20,846 nucleotides of DNA from Gemmatimonadota bacterium (GCA_028875335.1 JAPPEF010000154.1:1-20846), one strand, 5' to 3'. Numbered from the stretch's first letter, positions 1 through 6,464 are shown. Notes: generated by a model from the letters alone, not told the origin. Program-made: numbers and translations.

Positions 1-788
1 ACTTAGCGCAGCGGCTGGCGGCGGCACAGCAATTGGCTGGATTCGGCGTTGATGCCGCGGCAGCCGTGCCAGTGCTCGTCGAGTGCTTGGGCACCGATCA
101 CCAAGCCATGCGCACGGCAGCCACCTACGCGCTAGGCGCAATCGGCGAGCCCGCAGTCGCGCCGCTGGCCAAAGCGTTGCGCGCCGCAGGTCGTGAGGCC
201 GACCAACACGAAGCCCCGCCCGCTTGGAACGAGGGGGCGACTAACATGGAAGATGCGGCGCAGGCTCTGGCGGCCGTTGGCGAACCCGCGGTCGAGGCGC
301 TTTGTGAGTTGTTGGAGGACGAAAGCGAATGGACTCAGGTCAACGCCGCCTTTGCCCTCGGCGAGATGGATTCGCACGCGATGGCAGCGGTCCCAGCGTT
401 GACGCGGAGCCTCGAAGATGGCTCGCATCGCTTGGTGCGCACGGCGCTTGTCGCGCTGGGCAATATCGCGCAAGGCGTACCAGTAGAAGCCTTGGGGCGA
501 ATGCTCTCGGCCGATCATCCAAATTGGCAGGAGGAAGCTGGTCGCCGCTGGGTGCCGCGCGATCAGGTGCGGACCAACGCGGCGATAGCCTGCGCCCAGC
601 TTGGCCAAGCCGCCGCTCCGTTAGAACCCCAGCTCTTCAGGGCGCTCGACGATTCCTGCGGTCACGTGGGCGCGTTCGCGCTTAGTGCTCTGCAACAGAT
701 TGGCTCGCCCACCGCTACGCAAGCCGCGATGGACTATCTGTATTCGCAGCGATGGGATGCAGCTATCGACGGCGAGCGGCAGTTTTGA
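1..788 (+). CDS. HEAT-repeat protein, 5' end cut by window edge
   Basis: The frame is open from the first bases of the window, and the residues before the first TTG (LAQRLAAAQQ) already fit a repeat helix, so the gene starts to the left and about 260 residues are visible. The protein is a run of helical HEAT or PBS-lyase-type repeats with the recurring pattern xxAVPxLxxxL...R..AAxALGxIG. Examples are AAAAVPVLVECLG, EPAVAPLAKALRA, EPAVEALCELLED, AMAAVPALTRSLED and LVRTALVALGNIA. Such solenoids act as protein-protein scaffolds, or as lyase-like domains in phycobilisome-type proteins. Nothing here indicates a catalytic role. It is the only plus-strand gene and ends 28 bases before the fossil stop codon of the TetR remnant, so it was probably convergent with TetR before the island between them arrived. 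Confidence 0.8.
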   Translation, partial: LAQRLAAAQQLAGFGVDAAAAVPVLVECLGTDHQAMRTAATYALGAIGEPAVAPLAKALRAAGREADQHEAPPAWNEGATNMEDAAQALAAVGEPAVEALCELLEDESEWTQVNAAFALGEMDSHAMAAVPALTRSLEDGSHRLVRTALVALGNIAQGVPVEALGRMLSADHPNWQEEAGRRWVPRDQVRTNAAIACAQLGQAAAPLEPQLFRALDDSCGHVGAFALSALQQIGSPTATQAAMDYLYSQRWDAAIDGERQF

Positions 789-798
789 GGGGATTGTG

Positions 799-846
799 AG
801 ATAAAGCAAGCGTCGCTCAGGGCGTCTTGCGTACGCCTTGGAGGAA
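799..846. repeat. Left direct repeat of the island (putative attachment site)
   Basis: These 48 bases match 5344-5391 in the same orientation at 46 positions. The last 38 (809-846) are identical to 5354-5391. The right copy is the 3' end of the intact TetR gene plus its downstream flank. A direct repeat formed by a gene's 3' end at both borders of an AT-richer block is the classic footprint of site-specific integration. No recombinase gene lies between the copies, so this reading is an inference. Confidence 0.7.
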
Positions 847-858
847 AATTCGTACGAA
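817..858 (-). pseudogene. Detached C-terminal remnant of a TetR gene
   Basis: Read on the minus strand this encodes FVRIFLQGVRKTP followed by TGA, against MRIFLQGVRKTP-TGA at the end of the intact TetR gene (5362-5934). The frame runs into a stop codon (865-867) two codons further upstream, so only about 13 homologous codons remain. Beyond the identical block, two of the differences fall at synonymous third positions (ATT for ATC, CGA for CGC). That suggests this end came from a homologous gene under coding constraint and not from a recent copy of the local one. Confidence 0.65.
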
Positions 859-860
859 TT
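847..860. repeat. Perfect 14-bp palindrome
   Basis: AATTCGTACGAATT is its own reverse complement. It begins at the base after the identical part of the left direct repeat, on the island side, and 23 bases before the M48 gene ends. It could be a recombinase or regulator binding site at the island end. It could also be chance, since it overlaps the TetR remnant codons. Confidence 0.5.
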
Positions 861-883
861 GATATTAGGAACGCCGTCTATCT

Positions 884-2059
884 CTACTCTTGACGATTGG
901 GGACTAAGGGACTGCCTTCGGCTTTCTTGCGCTCGATTTCCGTATGGGTTTTGTCTAGCAGGAGGTATCGGTGCGCGGTCGGCGGATGCGTACCGCTAAA
1001 GTTGTTTGACGCGACGGGATTACGTGCCGCCATGCGTCGCCAGAAGTCGGCCGCCCCCTCGGTATCAAAGCCAGCCCGAGCCATCAGATAGAGTCCAACG
1101 TAGTCGGCTTCTTGCTCGAAGGCTTGGCTAAAAGCGGTTGCGCCAGCCTCCGTTGCGCTTTGTGTGATGCCGCCATAGGTCGGCATGCCCGTTACTGCTC
1201 CCAACGCCCCTTCAAAAACCGCTCCCATGATTCCGCCGAGCAGAGCATTCGTTTTCTTTTTACTGATATGTCCCTCGATGCAGTGGGCCAACTCGTGGGT
1301 GATGACCAAGGCCAATTCGCTATCTGTCGCAAAATCAAGCATTCCTGCCGTTAGGACAATATTCTCACCGTCTGTGTAGGCATTAATCTCTTGTCCGTCC
1401 GAATGATATACCAGAGGAGAGCAAATCGGCTCTACCGTTATAGGAATGTCGATAGTTCTATCTTTGTTTGCTGCAACCTTGCGCTGCACCGTAAAGATCG
1501 TCGGACCACTTGGTGCATGGCGTTTTAGCAGTTTGTCAAGGTTGCTTCTGAATTCTTGGTCCTCTTGGTCCGAATTGATGTACGATCTCGGTCCAGATCC
1601 TGTCCGGGTCCTAGCTGTGTCGTTACGCTTGAAGACTGTTGTCTGGATCGAATCACCCCCGATCTTCATAATACGGTCTCCGGGCTGAAGATCAGAGTGC
1701 GCGGCTGGGGAGCCCGCTACAAGTTTCGTGACTATCGGTTGCCCATGTAACTTCTCTATGCCATAATAGCGCAAATTCAAGAGACGATACACGGGCTTCA
1801 TGTTCCGCGTGCTTGCCGAGTCTAAGTAATTGAATCCGAACTGTAAGCGAGTCTTTTTGCCACATAGCGCGGCATTGACTCGCATTATAGACGGCGCAAG
1901 GCGCTCTATTCGCTCTTGCCGCTGCATGGTCAATCGGAAGGTCCCTTCCAATTGATGGATTATTTCCTCGGTGACTTCGGAAGAAGAAAGCTCAGGGGGC
2001 TTTGTGTTTGGAGTCGCACATGAGCCGAAAATAAGAAGAATCACGAGTAGAATAGGCAT
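884..2059 (-). CDS. PDZ-containing M48-family metalloprotease, predicted lipoprotein
   Basis: The 391-residue protein begins with a short hydrophobic signal ending in FGSC (Cys14), consistent with a lipoprotein on the periplasmic side. Residues about 108-150 form a PDZ domain (VTKLVAGSPAAHSDLQPGDR). The catalytic domain has the zinc-binding HELAH motif at 255-259 and the third-ligand region EQEAD at 315-319, followed by HPPTAHR, all typical of M48 (Oma1/BepA-like) peptidases. Homologues degrade or refold misfolded envelope proteins. Here the PDZ precedes the protease domain and could present substrates. The next ATG upstream (2076) is out of frame, which supports the chosen start. It is the last gene of the five-gene minus-strand block inside the direct repeats and is separated by 170 bases from the PIN-like toxin, so it may have its own promoter. 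Confidence 0.88.
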   Translation of the reverse strand: MPILLVILLIFGSCATPNTKPPELSSSEVTEEIIHQLEGTFRLTMQRQERIERLAPSIMRVNAALCGKKTRLQFGFNYLDSASTRNMKPVYRLLNLRYYGIEKLHGQPIVTKLVAGSPAAHSDLQPGDRIMKIGGDSIQTTVFKRNDTARTRTGSGPRSYINSDQEDQEFRSNLDKLLKRHAPSGPTIFTVQRKVAANKDRTIDIPITVEPICSPLVYHSDGQEINAYTDGENIVLTAGMLDFATDSELALVITHELAHCIEGHISKKKTNALLGGIMGAVFEGALGAVTGMPTYGGITQSATEAGATAFSQAFEQEADYVGLYLMARAGFDTEGAADFWRRMAARNPVASNNFSGTHPPTAHRYLLLDKTHTEIERKKAEGSPLVPNRQE

Positions 2060-2229
2060 ACCGATACTCTTTTCATCCTTCTTGGTTGTGCCGAAAGTCG
2101 GGTGGGGAGGCTGCTCTCACGTTTAATGTACGTCGTCGCGCTGCCGTGAGTCAACGAACGCATTTTGAGCCGCATCCTTGGAATGGAGCAATATCACCGG
2201 TCTTGCCCTATAACGTATTGGCTTTGGGC
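2060..2229. other. Intergenic stretch upstream of the M48 gene
   Basis: This 170-base gap between the end of the PIN-like toxin gene and the M48 start presumably carries the M48 promoter. I see no strong terminator hairpin, no clear -35/-10 pair and no small gene supported by recognisable protein content. Confidence 0.4.
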
Positions 2230-2685
2230 TTAATGAAGATCAACCGCCATCGAGACATCGCCCCTTCTGGTCACCTTCGCTATGAACGGGGGTTGATTCT
2301 TTTTGAGGAAACGAGCTATCCGGGGAAGCGCCTTGACGAATATATCGGCCATTTCGCTGCCCTGACAATCCCGGGCGGTAAGTGCAAACATAGCTACGTT
2401 GGCCGCTTTGACGGCTAGGCGCTCAGATGTTCTGTATCTGATCCTGAGGTCCTTGGTGAGAACGACCCATTTTCTCTTGCCGACTTCGCGGAGCCAACGT
2501 TCGTCTTCGGTGTCAGCGGGGAACAGGTCGTCGTGGACATAGACCTCAGCGCCCTCTCGCTTGAGGGCATCGGCAATAGTCTTCTTCCCTAGAGAACGGT
2601 CGATGAAGAAAACAAGTGGATCAGGCTGCTCGGGGGTATAACTCACAGCGGATCGCTTCTTCGATCTCGAGCGTCGAGCGGCCAT
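2230..2685 (-). CDS. PIN-like toxin (VapC45/DUF5615-like)
   Basis: A protein of up to 151 residues with a PIN-like nuclease core. FFIDRSLG carries the first acidic residue (D29), an acidic patch follows at about 59-62 (TEDERW), and WVVLTKDLRIR supplies D79. This matches the VapC45 PIN-like pattern in which conserved Asp/Glu residues would bind metal for RNA cleavage. The ATG at 2685 overlaps the upstream antitoxin gene by 65 bases. An in-frame GTG at 2646 would shorten the overlap to 26 bases and remove a basic N-terminal tail (ARRSRSKKR) outside the fold, so the true start is uncertain. The order antitoxin then toxin, with overlap, is usual for DUF433/DUF5615-type pairs. Confidence 0.8.
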   Translation of the reverse strand: MAARRSRSKKRSAVSYTPEQPDPLVFFIDRSLGKKTIADALKREGAEVYVHDDLFPADTEDERWLREVGKRKWVVLTKDLRIRYRTSERLAVKAANVAMFALTARDCQGSEMADIFVKALPRIARFLKKNQPPFIAKVTRRGDVSMAVDLH

Positions 2686-3379
2686 AGTCGGCCGCTAATG
2701 CACCGATTGCCTCCCCAGCCTTGTAGCGTTCGGCTATAATAGCTGTAGGAATCCCCGTGCCTGCGAGCACCGGGCGACCAAAAGATATGCGAGGATCAAT
2801 GACGATGGCCTTGGGTTCTTCTATAAGTTGTTGGCCTAGGCGCTTGCGCGTAAAAGGGTATAGCCTCAGAGCATAACCAGCCGAATCCCTATCAATGCGC
2901 CGCAGATGTGCCTGCAACAGGTTCCGAAGTACTAGTTGTCCAGCCTGAGAAACATTGATGAGTTGACCGTATTCCTCAACAAAGAGGTCCAAGCCGTCGG
3001 TTTCGAGCTTGTGGTATGCGAGAGGGTGATCAGACTTTAGTTCTTTTTCGATGAAATCGATAGCAATTCTGACCTTGTGCAGTGATATGCGATGGTCGCG
3101 GCGGATGGCATCCAGCACGTGGATTTCGACCAGATTGATAAAGGATAGAAGATTCTGGCTATCGTCTGGTAGCTCGATCACAGGCTGGAAGAACTGGTCT
3201 CCCTCGCTAGTAGGATACTTGCGCCCTCGCACCCAAGAGCGAAGAGTAGTCACGGGAATGCGCAGGTAGTGAGCAGCTTCGGGAATGCTGTAACAGGGCA
3301 TTGCGCGTATATCATCTGTTGCGATAGATCCCATACCAGAAAGTCCTTCATCCGAGAGGCGAATACGCTGATGGACCAT
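2621..3379 (-). CDS. HTH-DUF433 antitoxin (VapB45-like)
   Basis: 252 residues. Residues about 30-51 (YSIPEAAHYLRIPVTTLRSW) are a MerR/excisionase-like helix-turn-helix. Residues about 190-247 are a DUF433 domain with its hallmark IDPRISFGRPVLAGTGIPT and a second helical HTH-like part (LAADYGRSTLEIEEAI). The middle (70-170) is helical and probably mediates dimer or toxin contact. Such proteins neutralise PIN-like toxins and autoregulate the operon. The listed ATG has no Shine-Dalgarno sequence and sits in the arm of an inverted repeat. Met16 (ATG at 3334) is preceded by GAAGGA at good spacing and is a strong alternative start. The gene follows the DarT-like gene by only 9 bases if the upstream ATG is used. 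Confidence 0.82.
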   Translation of the reverse strand: MVHQRIRLSDEGLSGMGSIATDDIRAMPCYSIPEAAHYLRIPVTTLRSWVRGRKYPTSEGDQFFQPVIELPDDSQNLLSFINLVEIHVLDAIRRDHRISLHKVRIAIDFIEKELKSDHPLAYHKLETDGLDLFVEEYGQLINVSQAGQLVLRNLLQAHLRRIDRDSAGYALRLYPFTRKRLGQQLIEEPKAIVIDPRISFGRPVLAGTGIPTAIIAERYKAGEAIGALAADYGRSTLEIEEAIRCELYPRAA

Positions 3380-3396
3380 TAGTTTGCACTAATGGT
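3375..3396. promoter_or_regulatory. Inverted repeat at the DarT-like/antitoxin junction (putative operator)
   Basis: Perfect 8-base arms ACCATTAG and CTAATGGT are separated by 6 bases. On the minus strand the left arm contains the TAG stop of the DarT-like gene and the right arm contains the first possible ATG of the antitoxin. If translation starts at 3334 instead, the palindrome lies about 40-60 bases upstream of the start, a usual place for an antitoxin operator. It could also form an RNA hairpin that couples translation of the two genes. Confidence 0.5.
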
Positions 3397-4294
3397 TTCT
3401 ATACATTACGCCCTCTTTCATAGGTTTAAGTGTTCCATCACGCAAGTAGCTAGCGTATCTTTCGAATTGCCATTCTAGGGGGAGAATTTTTTCTGCCCAG
3501 TCTCTCAGAGACCGACTACACGCATTATTGTGAGTGAGAGCCTGTAGGGTTGGAGTTTGTTCATCAATTTGTTCAGCGATTTCGTTATAAAAACTGCTTC
3601 TTGATCGGTCTCGAAAGTGACTACGCTCGTAAACAGGAAACTGAACTGAGTATCTTTGCTTGATTATATTAACCCAATCTAGCAGTTTCTGGTTGTTTAC
3701 GATGTATGGATCCACCCCTACGAAGCTAACATGTTGGGTTGACAACACACCGTTAGGCACTGTACAGCTAATCTCTGGATCTTGAGTCTTTGTCTTTTGT
3801 CTGCCAAATTCCGCAGCTAACCGAGCTCGGTACTTAATATCAGTGCTTTTAGGAGTACCAGAATTGCTTGGGTGCAGGAATAGACGATCAATCTCTTCAA
3901 GTGTATTAAGTGATTCACGTTCGCGGTTGAAGCCTTTCGCTCCTGCTGACCAGAGACATACTGCAACATCAGAGGCCTCCAATAGAGCCGCAGGACGTAG
4001 TTTAAATAGTATGGGTCCGTAGGGGTTTAGGACACTTTTTGCTCCTTGTGCAAAAGGACTACCAAAGTCTGACAAGTTTACGAAAACTTTATCCCACATA
4101 CTGTTTTCACGGTCAACAGCGTCAGTCTGAAATGATGTAAATTCTACTTGTCTACTTTCAAGCAAAGCGCGTGAGGGAATTCCACCAAGACTAATATATG
4201 ACTCAAAGTCAATTAGTTGACAGGCATGATAGAGGAACACTTGACGCTTTTCAAACAAATCCACCAAAGCTTGAATGTCGTTGCCGGTTATCAT
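3389..4294 (-). CDS. DarT-like putative ADP-ribosyltransferase toxin
   Basis: 301 residues. The N-terminal YHACQLIDFESYISLGGIPS (22-41) resembles the NAD-binding opening of DarT/DUF4433 and related ADP-ribosyltransferases, with the conserved His (H23) and the n..sil..Ggi.Sr pattern. A following DRENSMWDKVFVNLSDFGSPF segment would place Arg62 near the active site. PEISCTVPNGVL (173-184) resembles the C-terminal catalytic strand, with Glu174 as the candidate catalytic acid, and is followed by HVSFVGVDP. DarT enzymes modify thymidine on single-stranded DNA and are toxic without their partner. A good Shine-Dalgarno (GGAAAGG) precedes the ATG. The gene begins 20 bases after its AT-rich neighbour 4315-5244, so the two are almost certainly co-transcribed. 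The assignment rests on motif resemblance alone; another ART-fold enzyme or an unrelated protein is possible. Confidence 0.55.
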   Translation of the reverse strand: MITGNDIQALVDLFEKRQVFLYHACQLIDFESYISLGGIPSRALLESRQVEFTSFQTDAVDRENSMWDKVFVNLSDFGSPFAQGAKSVLNPYGPILFKLRPAALLEASDVAVCLWSAGAKGFNRERESLNTLEEIDRLFLHPSNSGTPKSTDIKYRARLAAEFGRQKTKTQDPEISCTVPNGVLSTQHVSFVGVDPYIVNNQKLLDWVNIIKQRYSVQFPVYERSHFRDRSRSSFYNEIAEQIDEQTPTLQALTHNNACSRSLRDWAEKILPLEWQFERYASYLRDGTLKPMKEGVMYRNH

Positions 4295-4314
4295 GAGATT
4301 GGCCTTTCCAACAG

Positions 4315-5244
4315 TTAAAATAGACTAAGTTGTTTGCTTTCAGGGAGTTTTGTGGGAACGCTATCGCCTATGTGCTGTTCAAGGCGCGTTGATTCCTCTT
4401 TTAGAAGTTCGATAAATATAGGTTGCGCTTTTGCCCAAATTGCCTCGGCTGAGTCAAATGAAAGTCCTACTTTACCAAGTCGCCACTCTACCTCTTTATC
4501 CCACCATCGGGAGGGTTCGTGTTTTTTCGTGACGCGACCGCTTTCACAATAGAAACTGACCCAATTCAATTGTCTCCAAGAAAATCGAGTCTCCTTTGCA
4601 ACCCTGTGAAGAGCGGCTTTCCCTTGGGGAGTATGTTTGTCTAATGCAACCCAAAACGGGAAATTCACTTCAATAGTAGGAACTGTGTACAGTTCGGGCA
4701 ACCCATCCATAATAGCTAAATATGCTGTTGCCTGTATAAAAGCCCTATCCCAGGGCCATCCACCTTTTCCATAAGCCTTTTCAGCATGTTTGACGAGTCT
4801 AGTTTCATGCGTATTTGAACATTGAGAAATTGCCCATTCCCAATATTTTTTATTATCCGTAATCGCCCCACAAATCCATCGAATGGTATCATCTTCTTCA
4901 CAGCCTGTCAGAACTGACCTATCGCCTTCTGAAAGCGCATATGCCAGAGATCCGAGTCCGGCTGCGTCCTTGAACTTGACAGAGTTGGCAAGTTTGCTAA
5001 GAGTCTCTACCATTGCCACCTGTTCCTCTTGCTTTTTTTCAGGCAGCGTCCATTCAACCATGAGCGGCCAGCATTCTTCAGCGACCATCACACCGATTCG
5101 TTGCTTGAGCCACCTTATGTCCCCAATTTCATAGAGGTGGTTGAAAACCTTAGTAACAAGGGTAGAGTTCCCGCGACGCACTGCTTTTTGAAGTAGAGAA
5201 CGACAAGCTGGATGCGTATTCGGATTAACTTGGCGTATGTGCAT
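4315..5244 (-). CDS. RarA/clamp-loader C-terminal-like protein ending in a sliding-clamp motif
   Basis: 309 residues with no P-loop. Residues about 15-60 (SLLQKAVRRGN...GDIRWLKQRIGVMVAEE) resemble the start of the helical C-terminal region of RarA/MgsA, where alternating helices carry the ..A.y...l..gGD...v.RRl...A.ED pattern. DRAFIQATAYLAIM (167-179) resembles its AIAQAIVYLA helix. The last five residues are QLSLF, an exact match to the bacterial beta-clamp binding consensus QL[S/D]LF, placed after a flexible-looking charged tail. The protein may therefore dock on the replication clamp. It precedes a DarT-like gene by 20 bases and may be its regulator, immunity partner or targeting subunit. 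AAAGG before the ATG is a good ribosome site. Base composition is clearly AT-richer than the flanks, consistent with transfer. The RarA resemblance is weak to moderate; the terminal motif is plain. Confidence 0.6.
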   Translation of the reverse strand: MHIRQVNPNTHPACRSLLQKAVRRGNSTLVTKVFNHLYEIGDIRWLKQRIGVMVAEECWPLMVEWTLPEKKQEEQVAMVETLSKLANSVKFKDAAGLGSLAYALSEGDRSVLTGCEEDDTIRWICGAITDNKKYWEWAISQCSNTHETRLVKHAEKAYGKGGWPWDRAFIQATAYLAIMDGLPELYTVPTIEVNFPFWVALDKHTPQGKAALHRVAKETRFSWRQLNWVSFYCESGRVTKKHEPSRWWDKEVEWRLGKVGLSFDSAEAIWAKAQPIFIELLKEESTRLEQHIGDSVPTKLPESKQLSLF

Positions 5245-5327
5245 CAGTTAGCCTTTCAATACAACGAAACCGAGCCCCGTTACAATTTGTCGAACGCAAT
5301 CCATTCCATCCCCTCTGTAGACAAAAC

Positions 5328-5342
5328 ATGGGTAATGCCCAT
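5328..5342. repeat. Small inverted repeat beside the right direct repeat
   Basis: ATGGG-TAATG-CCCAT has 5-base arms and ends one base before the right direct repeat begins. It sits in the 5' leader of the minus-strand island genes (first ATG at 5244), so it could be an operator or part of a recombination arm. It is short enough to be chance. Confidence 0.3.
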
Positions 5343-5343
5343 T

Positions 5344-5391
5344 AGATAACGCGAGCGTCGCTCAGGGCGTCTTGCGTACGCCTTGGAGGAA
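5344..5391. repeat. Right direct repeat of the island, overlapping the TetR 3' end
   Basis: This is the partner of 799-846. It covers the last nine sense codons and stop of the TetR gene (stop at 5362-5364) and 18 bases downstream. The right border of the AT-richer block lies here: the TetR gene on its far side has the GC-rich usage of the rest of the window. If the copies recombined, the circle would carry about 4.5 kb and TetR would end 28 bases from the HEAT gene. Confidence 0.7.
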
Positions 5392-5934
5392 GATGCGCAT
5401 GATGGTATCGACCATCGCCTCGACGCTCAGGCCCTTCGCGTGGATCATCACCGAGCGCACCATGCCTCGGAGGATAGCGGCTTCGACCTGCGGGTGCTCG
5501 ACGGAGAAGACGCCCTGTTCTGCGCCGTTTTGCAGGACGTTCTCGATCGCTGCGCGCTGGATGCGCCGTTCCTCGCGCCAACGCCTGCGGTTTTCACCCT
5601 TGCCGCCCCCACCGTCCTCGTGTGACATCAAGCGAAAGAAGAAGCGGTTCTGGCTGAAGTAGGAGACGATGGCGTGGACCATCCGGCGGAGTTCTTCTTC
5701 GGGATCCTGCTGGCGATTGGCCTTGCGCTGAAGCTGCTCGTTGAGCCGCCGGATGCCTTCAAAAACCACAGCAAAGTACAGCTCTTCTTTGTCGGCAAAA
5801 TGCGTGTAGATCGTCCCCTTGCCGACGCCGGCTTGGTGGGCAATATCGTCCATGAGCACTTCGTCGAAGCGCTTGGCCGAGAAGAGACGGGCTGCCTCTT
5901 CGAGGATGAGCTTTTTGCGGTCGGTCTTGGCCAT
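5362..5934 (-). CDS. TetR/AcrR-family transcriptional regulator
   Basis: 190 residues, the usual length for the family. The N-terminal DNA-binding domain is clear: ILEEAARLFSAKRFDEVLMDDIAHQAGV, then GKGTIYTHFADKEELYFAV with the recognition helix at about residues 38-44. The C-terminal half (about 55-190) is the helical ligand and dimerisation domain, which gives no hint of the ligand. Proteins of this class usually repress efflux or detoxification genes. The MATE and RND pumps elsewhere in the window are possible but unproven targets. It follows a DUF4258 pair by 11 bases, suggesting one transcript. Its 3' end is the site where the island appears to have integrated, with the reading frame kept intact. 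Confidence 0.93.
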   Translation of the reverse strand: MAKTDRKKLILEEAARLFSAKRFDEVLMDDIAHQAGVGKGTIYTHFADKEELYFAVVFEGIRRLNEQLQRKANRQQDPEEELRRMVHAIVSYFSQNRFFFRLMSHEDGGGGKGENRRRWREERRIQRAAIENVLQNGAEQGVFSVEHPQVEAAILRGMVRSVMIHAKGLSVEAMVDTIMRIFLQGVRKTP

Positions 5935-5945
5935 GGTATGAGATC

Positions 5946-6173
5946 TTACGCTGCATCCACGGCAGCGTACACCTTGCCTTTTTTAGTCAACCAAGCCACA
6001 TCTTCCCGTTCGGCATGCTCCTTGATCTCCCGCAGGAGTTGAATCGTTTCAGATTCATAACACGGCTCGCTCGGGTCATCGGCTGGGACGACCATCTCAA
6101 CCTCTACCGCAACGACAAACTTATCAGTCTGAATCAATCGCGTTCGCTTGATTCGTTGTCCAGGAATACGCAT
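5946..6173 (-). CDS. Small acidic protein, partner of the DUF4258 gene
   Basis: 75 residues, family not recognised. A basic start (MRIPGQRIKRTRLI) is followed by a beta-rich stretch ending in EVEMVVPADDPSEP and a charged helix (ETIQLLREIKEHAERED). The ATG is preceded by GGAG at good spacing inside the end of the upstream gene, and only 3 bases separate the two genes. This size, acidity and tight coupling fit the antitoxin or chaperone half of a small two-gene module, but no antitoxin family is apparent. Confidence 0.65.
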   Translation of the reverse strand: MRIPGQRIKRTRLIQTDKFVVAVEVEMVVPADDPSEPCYESETIQLLREIKEHAEREDVAWLTKKGKVYAAVDAA

Positions 6174-6176
6174 GGT

Positions 6177-6464
6177 CTAATCTCCATTAAAAAAATGTAC
6201 GGTTACCAGTTTAGCGACACCTGTTTGAGGCAGATGAGACCAAACGGCCTTGTACTCCGTACCGTCGGGCAATGATTCGCGTACTTCGACAGCCGGATTG
6301 GGCATTGCCTCTGGCCGCTCGGCGATCAATTCGCCGTCCTCCATCCCCGCGACCACCTGCCACTCCATGATATCGCGTTCTTCCAACCGCTCGGAGGCGT
6401 GCTGACCGACGATATAACGTTCCTCGGCGACCAGTTGTCGAATCACGTCAAAGAGTTGTCCCAT
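6177..6464 (-). CDS. DUF4258 protein, possible RelE-like toxin
   Basis: 95 residues. The pattern VGQHASERLEERDIMEWQVVAGMEDGELIAERPEAMPNPAV followed by DGTEYKAVW and KLVTVHFF is the DUF4258 signature (HA.eR..eR.I....v..al..Ge.i...p....p). The fold is predicted to be related to small RelE/BrnT-type toxins. It is first in a tight set with the small gene 5946-6173 and TetR. The toxin assignment is by family resemblance only; many DUF4258 proteins are uncharacterised. Confidence 0.75.
   Translation of the reverse strand: MGQLFDVIRQLVAEERYIVGQHASERLEERDIMEWQVVAGMEDGELIAERPEAMPNPAVEVRESLPDGTEYKAVWSHLPQTGVAKLVTVHFFNGD

Noticed and set aside
2086..2418. A 110-codon plus-strand frame over the M48/toxin gap
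   Set aside because: It runs antisense into the PIN-like toxin, shows no family resemblance and has no convincing ribosome site.
2230..5244. Restriction-modification or CRISPR-Cas defence genes in the island
   Set aside because: No methyltransferase, helicase, HNH or Cas motif is visible in any of the island proteins.
799..5391. Insertion-sequence or transposon explanation for the island
   Set aside because: No transposase gene and no terminal inverted repeats are seen, and the borders are direct repeats tied to a gene's 3' end.
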